A model generated the notes under the pieces. That model ran no database searches and had not been told where the DNA came from. It was given only the letters and a program-made list of their open reading frames with translations. A stretch of 28,023 nt of DNA from NCBI GenBank assembly GCA_051004815.1, contig JBPCJY010000124.1, positions 1 to 28,023 of the forward strand. Reading direction: 5' to 3'. The position numbers and the translations under genes are program-made. Positions within the stretch are counted from its first letter, which is position 1, and the number at the start of each line of letters is the position of its first letter. This DNA comes from JBBQXY01 sp051004815 (GTDB lineage: Bacteria; Chloroflexota; Ktedonobacteria; Ktedonobacterales; Ktedonobacteraceae). Shown piece after piece: positions 1-6,392 of this stretch.

Positions 1-66
1 TTTATACCACCGCCACGCGGTTTTGTAGCTGATACCTGTTTGTTTGGCATACTGACTTAATTTCAT
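1..66 (-). CDS. tnpA: IS607-family TnpA serine recombinase, N-terminal 22 codons (partial)
   Basis: Only the first 22 codons lie in the window. They read MKLSQYAKQTGISYKTAWRW followed by YK, the signature MerR-like helix-turn-helix at the amino end of IS607 transposases, which binds the element ends. The catalytic serine recombinase domain would lie beyond the left edge. The start is the ATG at 66-64. It sits exactly where transcription is predicted to begin (see the promoter at 73-102), so the mRNA is probably leaderless and has no Shine-Dalgarno site. Confidence 0.8.
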   Translation of the reverse strand, partial: MKLSQYAKQTGISYKTAWRWYK

Positions 67-72
67 GTCTAC

Positions 73-102
73 ATTTTAGCACAGTTTGTCTATGTCTGTC
101 AA
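73..102 (-). promoter_or_regulatory. Promoter of IS607 tnpA, predicted leaderless
   Basis: On the minus strand the -35 box is TTGACA (102-97), followed by an 18-nt spacer and a -10 box TAAAAT (78-73). Seven bases downstream of the -10 box is position 66, the A of the tnpA start codon. Confidence 0.65.
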
Positions 103-107
103 TAGTT

Positions 108-566
108 TTATAAACTAATTGTACCCTCTATGGGTCGATGCAGGACGACTTTGATGACGCCAATCTTGCTGAGGTGTAACCGGTCGCCTTCCATCTTCCA
201 CCCTGCATGGTCAGGATAGGTGAAGCTATCATAGCGATCACGTCCTTGGAAGCGCGGATAGCCAGGCGTTTGCCCTGCTCTGACGCGACGAAAGAACGCT
301 TGCATGGCCTTATCGAGACGTCGTAATACATCCTGGAGAACGTGTGATGCGATAGCGGCATATTCTTCTCGGATCTCACGGCGGATCTCAGGTACATCGT
401 TTTGTTGATCGTAGTAGCTGAGAGAGAGACCCGCATAGCGGTAAGCATCACGTCTTTCTGACAACGCCACGTTATAGAGTTCTCGACACCGGTTCAGCGT
501 CCAGTACAGTTTTGAGGTGGTTTCCTTGTTAGGATACACGCGGTACTTATAGGTTCTTCGTGCCAC
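108..566 (-). pseudogene. tnpB: TnpB N-terminal fragment, truncated by IS607 insertion
   Basis: Codes for about 152 residues matching the amino-terminal wedge/REC part of IS200/IS605/IS607 TnpB (start VARRTYKYRVYPNKE, then NRCRELYN, PGYPRFQGRDRYDSF and LHRPIEGTI). The RuvC nuclease residues and the zinc ribbon are missing, so it cannot be an active RNA-guided nuclease. Homology stops at position ~118, where the IS607 end begins, and translation terminates at 110-108. The start is taken as GTG at 566-564 because an AGGAG lies 9-12 nt upstream inside the preceding gene, and the typical TnpB amino end begins there. The longer ATG at 626 would add 20 atypical residues. It overlaps the upstream RHH gene by 20 nt, implying translational coupling. 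Confidence 0.8.
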
Positions 567-723
567 TGGCGGTCTCTCCTTTCTGTGCCGCAAGATAGGA
601 CCGTAATGCCCAGACCACCTCACCATTCAACGAGCGTCCATGCTCGTATGCGAGCGCGTGCATTCTCTCCCAAATATCGAGAGGAAATCGTACTTGTATT
701 TTCTTGGCTCGTTGTTTTTCCAT
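547..723 (-). CDS. Small ribbon-helix-helix (Arc/CopG-like) protein paired with tnpB
   Basis: A 58-residue protein with the RHH pattern: a basic strand (KKIQVRFP), helix 1 (LDIWERMHALAYEHG) and helix 2 (RSLNGEVVWALRSYLAAQ). Members of this fold dimerise and bind DNA through the strand, usually as autorepressors. The stop codon (549-547) lies inside the tnpB reading frame and the tnpB ribosome site lies inside this gene, so the two are one transcription and translation unit. The start is taken as ATG 723-721 rather than ATG 738-736, because the promoter at 730-758 covers the latter and puts +1 on the former. The likely job is control of the tnpB element, which is inference. Its partner is now truncated, so it may persist as an orphan regulator. 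Confidence 0.7.
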   Translation of the reverse strand: MEKQRAKKIQVRFPLDIWERMHALAYEHGRSLNGEVVWALRSYLAAQKGETASGTKNL

Positions 724-729
724 GGCCCT

Positions 730-758
730 GTTATACATCTATTACAGGTACTTGTCAA
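730..758 (-). promoter_or_regulatory. Promoter of the RHH-tnpB unit, predicted leaderless
   Basis: Minus-strand -35 TTGACA (758-753), 17-nt spacer, -10 TATAAC (735-730). The predicted +1 is 723, the A of the RHH start codon. No ribosome-binding site is possible for that start. Confidence 0.65.
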
Positions 759-869
759 GGGCCACCATCGCACCGCTAACCCCTACCTGAAGGTGAGGGG
801 AATGCGCGGCGCACGTCTTCAATACGAAAATCAGGCATAAAAGTTGTACATTGGAACCTGTACAGCAAG

Positions 870-1802
870 TTAGTCATACGTCAACAGTGTCTCAATTACC
901 ATCTCCCAGAAGCGTGGTACATCCAGCGCATAGCCAACGCGAGCGTTGGGCTGCTTGCCCCATCGTCCATACACATCGCAGACGGTGCGCCCCGTCGTCC
1001 ATTCGCCCGCCGTCTCGATCTCAACATGTGCCAAGTGCGCGTGCAGTATCGTCGGATCAATTACAGCAGCTACCGCGCAAGGATCATGGAGAGGAGGAGA
1101 TGGGAAACCAAAGACGTTACGATATGTATCGCCAAAGAAGACTAGCAGGTCTGCCGCGAAGTTCGCCACAGTCTTATTGGCAGAGCGCAAACGTCCGATT
1201 ACTTCATCAGTTGCCAAAGCCTGATGCGTCACCTCTAAGGGTGACATCGTAATCGGTCGACCGCAGCCGAAGACAATAGCAGCCGCCTCGGGGTCGGCCC
1301 AGATATTAAACTCGCTGGCTGGCTCACGATTGCCCAAACCAATTGCTCCGCCCATCAATGAAATAGCCTGAATCTTGGGCAGAATAGCTGGTTCGCTGCG
1401 TATCGCTGTCGCGATATTCGTCAGCGGCCCGGTCGGAACAAGCGTGATATCACCTTCTGAATGCAGAAGAAGATCAATCAGCAGGTCAACGGCGTGTTGG
1501 GACACAGGCTCGATATCTGGCTCCGGTACGTTCGGCCCATCCATGCCCGATTCGCCATGTATATTGGGATCATGCCGTGCTGGGCGAAGCAGTGGACGAT
1601 CCGCGCCTCGCGCTACCGGCACATTACGAATATTCGCCAACGAACAGACTTTCAGCGCATTCAGCGTCGTCTTATCAACCGATTGATTGCCCGCCACCGT
1701 GGTGATAGCCAACAAGTCAATATCTGGATGGTGGGCTGCCAAGAGCAGAGCAATGGCATCGTCATGCCCAGGGTCGCAATCGAGGATAATTTTATGTTTC
1801 AT
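870..1802 (-). CDS. Inosine/uridine-preferring nucleoside hydrolase
   Basis: A full-length (310 aa) member of the IU-nucleoside hydrolase family. These cytoplasmic enzymes use a bound calcium ion to hydrolyse the N-glycosidic bond of ribonucleosides, giving base and ribose for salvage. The amino-terminal calcium motif DCDPGHDDA is at residues 8-16 (D10, D14, D15). The substrate-ribose Asn lies in EFNIWADPEAA (N166), and the HD pair at H239-D240 (PPLHDPCAV) supplies the active-site His and the last calcium ligand. Substrate preference (purine, pyrimidine or broad) cannot be read from the sequence. It is a single gene with no close partner. The ATG at 1802 is preceded by a purine-rich GAAAGAG. 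It is not an ADP-ribose or queuosine enzyme, although the latter lies downstream in the window. Confidence 0.9.
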   Translation of the reverse strand: MKHKIILDCDPGHDDAIALLLAAHHPDIDLLAITTVAGNQSVDKTTLNALKVCSLANIRNVPVARGADRPLLRPARHDPNIHGESGMDGPNVPEPDIEPVSQHAVDLLIDLLLHSEGDITLVPTGPLTNIATAIRSEPAILPKIQAISLMGGAIGLGNREPASEFNIWADPEAAAIVFGCGRPITMSPLEVTHQALATDEVIGRLRSANKTVANFAADLLVFFGDTYRNVFGFPSPPLHDPCAVAAVIDPTILHAHLAHVEIETAGEWTTGRTVCDVYGRWGKQPNARVGYALDVPRFWEMVIETLLTYD

Positions 1803-1969
1803 TTATTACTCTTTCGGGTCACTTTCAATGTTGTTCCACGGTACCTGCTATAAGCGCGTATGTAAGAGGATCACTTCGGAGTCGAACCTTTGGAACACCG
1901 TTCGCGAAGATAATCGGTTGTGACTTTGTGACTGTTGTGACAGGAGAAAATTGAGATAGTTGCGATTTT

Positions 1970-2095
1970 GAGACACTTGGGACTTGGGGACATTTGGGAC
2001 CTTGAGACACTTGGGACTTAGGGACATTTGGGACCTTGGGACACTTGGGACTTTGAAATATTGAGACTTTTGGGACTTGGGACATTTGGGACACC
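1970..2095. repeat. Imperfect 34-bp tandem repeat (GGGAC-TTGGGAC type)
   Basis: Two nearly identical 34-bp units (1970-2003 and 2004-2037) are followed by a more degenerate third unit (2038-2071) and a partial copy to 2095. Each unit is built of shorter pieces of the type GGGACATTT / GGGACTTGG, and looser versions (TTGTGAC) extend back to ~1919. The strands are strongly skewed, with G on the plus strand and C on the minus. Since 34 is not a multiple of three, the frame shifts between units. The minus-strand reading (runs of K-V-P and S-Q) is therefore judged non-coding. Confidence 0.8.
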
Positions 2096-2282
2096 TCTTT
2101 TTTGATGGTTGCACTTTCAAGGGATGATGGTGGATGAGAGAGAGAAAGAGAAAGAGACCTCGGCGGCGGCTTCGGATGCTGACAAGGGTGTGCCTTGTGT
2201 TGCCTTATGGAGAGTATAGCATATTTTCGAAAAGCAAGCAAGCAAGAGATGAAACAGTGTGCTTTTCTTTACCAATACACTA

Positions 2283-2311
2283 TTGCTGTTTGCTCTTCCA
2301 ATTGATACAAT
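2283..2311 (+). promoter_or_regulatory. Promoter upstream of the kinase-WD40 remnant
   Basis: -35 TTGCTG (2283-2288), 17-nt spacer, -10 TACAAT (2306-2311). Predicted +1 is near 2318, leaving a ~34-nt leader with AAGGA (2338-2342) nine bases before the ATG at 2352. Confidence 0.5.
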
Positions 2312-2351
2312 AGGGCTGAGTTACAGTCAGGTTGAGTGAAGGATAGCGCGT

Positions 2352-2718
2352 ATGATGAAAGACTATACAGGCCAGCAATTTGGGAATTATCGCCTCGTGC
2401 GCCTTTTGGGGCAAGGCGGGTTTGCCAGTGTTTATTTGGGACAACATGTGCGTATCACCGCGCAACAGGTAGCTATCAAAGTCCTGCATCTCTTCGATGT
2501 AGACGCACAGAAATTTCAGAATGAAGCGGAGACGACTGCGACCCTTGAACATCCGCATATCGTGCGCCTCTTCGATTTTCATATCGAGCAAGGAACGCTT
2601 GGTGTTCACTTACACCGGCCATACTGATACTGTGTATTCAGTTGTCTGGTTCCCCGATGGTAAGCGGCTCGCTTCTGCTTCCGATGATATGACGGTGCAG
2701 GTGTGGCAGGCAGTGTGA
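2352..2718 (+). pseudogene. Ser/Thr kinase-WD40 fusion gene reduced by a large internal deletion
   Basis: The first ~82 codons are a standard eukaryotic-like kinase N-lobe: the glycine loop GQGGFASVY, VAIKVL with the ATP lysine, then the alpha-C Glu region and LEHPHIVRLFDFHIEQGT. At about 2590-2605 the homology jumps into another frame that reads a final WD40 blade (FTYTGHTDTVYSVVWFPDG ... SASDDMTVQVWQAV, stop 2716-2718). Everything between is missing: the catalytic loop, the rest of the kinase, the linker and the other WD40 repeats. The join is out of frame, so in the kinase frame a stop follows at 2625-2627. Kinase-WD40 fusions are common receptors in Ktedonobacteria. This copy cannot phosphorylate. 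The promoter and ribosome site still look intact. Confidence 0.8.
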
Positions 2719-2742
2719 TGGCAGGGTACAAATGACTCATCT

Positions 2743-4731
2743 TTAAGTGTTTTTGCCAGGATCGGGTGTTAGACGCAGGAGGCGGTTGAGCCACTTGCGC
2801 GGGGCGACCGGTGGACTGGATTGACTCTCTGGCGATGGTGCATGGTCGTTGTTGCTATGGCCGTTGGAGGACGGCACGGTGTTATTGCTGTGCAGCGGTG
2901 TTGTTGGTAGTCGATCTTCATCGTCGCTGTCATCACCATTCAAACCAGGGGCTACCCAGTTGTGATGGCTATCGAAGGTTTCGTCGCTGCGAATAGGTTC
3001 GTGCGGATTCGGTAGATCGGCAGGTGGCAGATTACCAGAAAGCATGGGTGGTTGTTGACGCAAGATTTGGTCGCGCCGCATGGGCTGCGTCTCCTGCTGT
3101 TCCAGGGCAAGACGGTTCTCCACTTCTTTCAAGAGGCGTTCGATTTCGGGGCGTAAGGCGCGATTTGGCTCTGGAATACGTGTCCATTGGACTAAAGCCG
3201 CCGGAAAGTAGCCCGCCCGGTAGCAGAAGAGGCCGAGCATAGAACGTGCATCATAAATGTTCATGCGTTGCCAGAGTGCCAGTTCCTCGGCTGGAGTCTC
3301 GATGACATCTTCACTGGCCTCGATGATTTCTACACGGTGGTAGAGGCGTAAGCCCACCAGTTGATAGGGGAAGCCATAGAAGAGGGCGAGCCGACGGCGG
3401 CGCGTGCGCTCAGCCGGGTGTTTGCCGACGAAGTAGCGTCGTGTCCAGGAGCCGCTGGACCAGACGAGCCAGGCCAATATCAGCACCAGGATACGGCCAA
3501 AATAACGTTCCCATGTCTCAGGGGCAAGGCCGACCATGACGCCAAGGGCGGCAAACGAGGCACCCAAAGCCCAGGCACCGTAGACCAGGCGACGGCGGTC
3601 CCACCCGATAAGATCGAAGTGGTGATGCAATGGAGTCGCCAGGAATGGTAGTGGAAACTCGGTATGATCGATACGGGTAGATGTGCTGGCGAAACGCAGC
3701 ATTTGTAAGCGACGGCGAAAGATGGGAGTCAGGGCTTTTGCTGAGATGAGTGCAGAGAGACCTTCTAACACGAAGGCTGCACCAATCATCAGGAGCAGAC
3801 TTTCCTGGCGGGAAAAAATGGCGATCATTGCCAGGATACCGCCCAGACCCAGTGCGCCACTATCACCCATGTAGATCGTGGCGCATCTGCGGGCTGTACC
3901 ACGTCGAGCAGCCCAGGCAGAAGGCCAGTTCCATGGCAGATAGCCCAGCACACTGCTGGCACAGAGCAGGGACATGACTTCCAAGACGATGCCTTCAGGG
4001 TTTTTCAGGTTTCCTGTGATAATGATGCCGAAGGCCAGGGCGGCACTAAAAACCAGTCCACCCGCCAGCCCATCAAGCCCATCGCTGAAATCTACAGAGA
4101 GGGCAGTCACGCTACCGATGACGCTGGTAATTAACATGAGCAGGATGAGCCAGAGGAAGTATGATAATTGTCCAAAGTGGACGACTGTGGGACAGAATGG
4201 TAGTCCTGCATGAGGCACAGGACAAAGCAACTGACCAAGGATAGGTAAGTCGGTATAAGGCGAATAGGAGAGACCTCCGCTACTGGGCAGGAGGAAGAAA
4301 TAGAGCAGCGCGGCGATGATCGAGATCAAGAATAAGCCACCGAATTTTGCGCGTTGTGAGATGCCTTCTTTACTGAAGACTTTGTTCCAATCATCAATAA
4401 AGCCGACAGCAGTATAGCCAATAGTCGCGCCAAGGCTGATCAATAACAAGACCCATTGATCATAGGTAAACTTGAGGAGGAAACCAGACACAATACCGAT
4501 CAAGGTAAGAGCCAGCACAAAGGCGGGGCCACCCACTAATGGTAGTTCTATCGTTTTAATCTCTCGTCCACTGGCGGGGAGGTCCGAGCGAAGATCGGAG
4601 CGATGCGGGCCTGGCTTAAATTCACCGCTACGGAAGCGTGGAAATAGCGTTTTGGCAGCAAAACACAGTAGCGTACTCAAGACCGCACAGCTTATAAAGA
4701 TAAGGAATAACCAAAGTAGAACCATATTCAC
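2743..4731 (-). CDS. mraY: MraY, phospho-N-acetylmuramoyl-pentapeptide transferase, with long C-terminal extension
   Basis: A 662-residue integral membrane enzyme that transfers phospho-MurNAc-pentapeptide from UDP to undecaprenyl phosphate, making lipid I. The family hallmarks are present in order: IDDWNK (D113, D114, K117), DFSDGLDGLAGG (D217, D220), IYMGDSGALGLGG (D290) and PLHHHFD (H369-H371). MraY is normally 320-360 aa. Here the core ends near residue 430 and is followed by ~230 extra residues: an arginine-rich stretch, a helical part (about 465-550) and an acidic, Ser/Asn/Pro-rich tail. The usual Asn of the N-x-x-D-G-L-D motif is Asp214. It lies 59 nt after murE on the same strand, so the two consecutive steps of peptidoglycan precursor synthesis are probably co-expressed. 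ATG 4731 is the first of two starts (M1 and M3). Confidence 0.9.
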   Translation of the reverse strand: MNMVLLWLFLIFISCAVLSTLLCFAAKTLFPRFRSGEFKPGPHRSDLRSDLPASGREIKTIELPLVGGPAFVLALTLIGIVSGFLLKFTYDQWVLLLISLGATIGYTAVGFIDDWNKVFSKEGISQRAKFGGLFLISIIAALLYFFLLPSSGGLSYSPYTDLPILGQLLCPVPHAGLPFCPTVVHFGQLSYFLWLILLMLITSVIGSVTALSVDFSDGLDGLAGGLVFSAALAFGIIITGNLKNPEGIVLEVMSLLCASSVLGYLPWNWPSAWAARRGTARRCATIYMGDSGALGLGGILAMIAIFSRQESLLLMIGAAFVLEGLSALISAKALTPIFRRRLQMLRFASTSTRIDHTEFPLPFLATPLHHHFDLIGWDRRRLVYGAWALGASFAALGVMVGLAPETWERYFGRILVLILAWLVWSSGSWTRRYFVGKHPAERTRRRRLALFYGFPYQLVGLRLYHRVEIIEASEDVIETPAEELALWQRMNIYDARSMLGLFCYRAGYFPAALVQWTRIPEPNRALRPEIERLLKEVENRLALEQQETQPMRRDQILRQQPPMLSGNLPPADLPNPHEPIRSDETFDSHHNWVAPGLNGDDSDDEDRLPTTPLHSNNTVPSSNGHSNNDHAPSPESQSSPPVAPRKWLNRLLRLTPDPGKNT

Positions 4732-4790
4732 TCCCCAAGACGAAAAGACAACCTGAACGCTACACTTGTTGAAACGCTGAAAAAGGAGTA

Positions 4791-6368
4791 TCAGTAACGT
4801 TCTTGTCTATATCCTAATTTACCTAGTTCTTTCCGCGCCACAGTGCGATCATCCCAAGGTAATTTTTCTCTACCAATAATAATACTCTGTTCGTGACCTT
4901 TACCGGCCAGAAGTACCGTATCTCCTGGTTGAGCATGAGAAAAAGCGGTGGCGATGGCTTGTGTGCGGTCGGCAAGGCAGAGAAAGTCACGCCCTTCACG
5001 TTTTCCTATGTCTTTCGCGCCTTGTGCAATCGCGTGCAAAATGCTTTCACGCTCCTCCTCTCGTGGGTCTTCATCAGTAATAACGAAAAATTCTGTCATT
5101 TGTGCAGCAATGCGTCCCATAATAGGACGTTTCTGCACATCACGCTCACCGGCAGAGCCAAAAACTACCAGAAGCTTCCCGCTAGTTAGAGGCCGCAGGG
5201 TTGCCAGTACTTTTTCCAGACTATCGGGTGTATGGGCGTAATCGACGATGACTGTAAACGGCTGTCCCTCCACAATGTTCTCCATACGGCCTGTCACGCC
5301 AGTTACTTTGGCCAGGCCACGAGCAATAGCGGCGGGTTTAACGCCCTGGCTGTATGTTGCCGCGATGGCGGCCAGACAATTGCTGATATTAAAGCTCCCA
5401 ACGAGCTGTGTCTCAATGTGCAACTCGCTATCGGGAAAGATTACACGGAAACTGGTGCTATGGGCATGTAGCTGTACATCGACGGCACGCACAGCGGCGG
5501 TCGGGTCAATACCATAGTCGAGAATAGGGACGCGGCAATAGGGACGCAAGACGTTATAGCTGACATCGTCGCGGTTCAGAATGGCAATAGGGCGCGTAGG
5601 TACGTCTTTTACATACTTGGGATCAAGCATTTCGAAGAGTCGCGCCTTGGCCCGACGGTAATTCTCGATAGTGCCGTGAAAATCCAGGTGTTCATGGGTG
5701 ATATTTGTGACGACGCCGACATCAAACTGGCAGCCGCGCACACGCTGTAATGCCAGCCCATGCGATGTTGCCTCTACAATAGCGTGTGTAACACCAGCAT
5801 CGAGCATGCGGCGGAGGAATTGTTGTACTTCTAACGCTTCGAGTGTACTTTGTCGTGTAGCGTTCTCCCATTCCTGACCGGAGATTTTGAAATTGGCGGT
5901 GGTCATAAGCCCTGTTTGGAAGCCCGCCGTTTCCAGGATGGTGCTGATCAAATTACTGGTGGTGGTTTTGCCATCGGTGCCGGTAACGCCGAAAGTGCAG
6001 AGATGTGCGCTGGGATTGTCATAAAAGGCGCAAGCGAGGTTTGCCAGGGCAATTCTCACATCTGGCACCTCGATATAAGGAAGCGGTAGTGAGGCGCGTG
6101 CAGATGCTTCCAGAGGTATACCAAGGGTGGCGTATGCTCCGCGTTGGGCGGCATCTTGTAAAAACCGCCGCCCATCGGTATGATCGCCAGGGACAGCAAT
6201 GAACAACCCATCTGGCTGCACCTGACGCGAATCATACGCCAACGCGGTAATCTCTCTCTCCTCGTTAAAGACATTACCGCTCTCGCTCTTTTCAGATGGA
6301 GCGGATAAGACACGTATAGGAGGTTGTTCTAACGCGACTAGTAATGTCTTTAATTGCATTTTTAGCAT
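4791..6368 (-). CDS. murE: MurE-type UDP-N-acetylmuramyl-tripeptide synthetase
   Basis: A 525-residue Mur ligase that adds the third stem-peptide amino acid to UDP-MurNAc-L-Ala-D-Glu at the cost of ATP, in the cytoplasm. Domain 1 binds the uridine end (YDSRQVQPDGLFIAVPG). Domain 2 has the P-loop GVTGTDGKTTT (127-137), the EATSHGL motif (199-205), ITHEHLDFHG and the presumed carbamylated Lys in YRRAKARLF (K241). Domain 3 has GRMENI and DYAHTPDSL, and the amino-acid selector reads TDEDPREE (431-438). Strict diaminopimelate enzymes have DNPR here. This one keeps the Arg but has Glu-Asp for Asp-Asn, so the third residue (meso-DAP, ornithine or other) is uncertain. The second ATG (6359-6357) is better spaced from AAGAG than the first and may be the true start. 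The gene lies 24 nt after the queuosine hydrolase gene and 59 nt before mraY. Confidence 0.92.
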   Translation of the reverse strand: MLKMQLKTLLVALEQPPIRVLSAPSEKSESGNVFNEEREITALAYDSRQVQPDGLFIAVPGDHTDGRRFLQDAAQRGAYATLGIPLEASARASLPLPYIEVPDVRIALANLACAFYDNPSAHLCTFGVTGTDGKTTTSNLISTILETAGFQTGLMTTANFKISGQEWENATRQSTLEALEVQQFLRRMLDAGVTHAIVEATSHGLALQRVRGCQFDVGVVTNITHEHLDFHGTIENYRRAKARLFEMLDPKYVKDVPTRPIAILNRDDVSYNVLRPYCRVPILDYGIDPTAAVRAVDVQLHAHSTSFRVIFPDSELHIETQLVGSFNISNCLAAIAATYSQGVKPAAIARGLAKVTGVTGRMENIVEGQPFTVIVDYAHTPDSLEKVLATLRPLTSGKLLVVFGSAGERDVQKRPIMGRIAAQMTEFFVITDEDPREEERESILHAIAQGAKDIGKREGRDFLCLADRTQAIATAFSHAQPGDTVLLAGKGHEQSIIIGREKLPWDDRTVARKELGKLGYRQERY

Positions 6369-6392
6369 CTCTTATCAGGTCTCAGCAGAACG

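Larger units (their letters stand above)
1..119 (-). mobile_element. End of an IS607-family insertion sequence (element continues off the left edge)
   Basis: The terminal part of an IS607-type element carries the tnpA promoter and start. Its outer boundary is placed near 115-119. There the reading frame of the neighbouring tnpB fragment leaves the normal TnpB sequence, just after the codons for HRPIEGTI, and runs into AT-rich non-coding DNA and a stop. IS607 elements move through a serine recombinase (TnpA) and usually carry their own tnpB downstream, which would lie left of position 1. No target duplication is expected for this family. The exact edge cannot be fixed from one end alone. Confidence 0.6.
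1803..2351. other. 549-bp intergenic region between nucleoside hydrolase and kinase remnant
   Basis: Holds the 34-bp tandem repeat tract, a short polypurine run GAGAGAGAAAGAGAAAGAG near 2136-2155, and a promoter at 2283-2311 for the plus-strand kinase remnant. I see no gene or RNA gene in it. Confidence 0.7.

Noticed and set aside
1825..2241. 138-residue minus-strand ORF rich in S-Q and K-V-P repeats
   Set aside because: It is the translation of the 34-bp tandem repeats. The unit is not a multiple of three, and there is no ribosome site or promoter.
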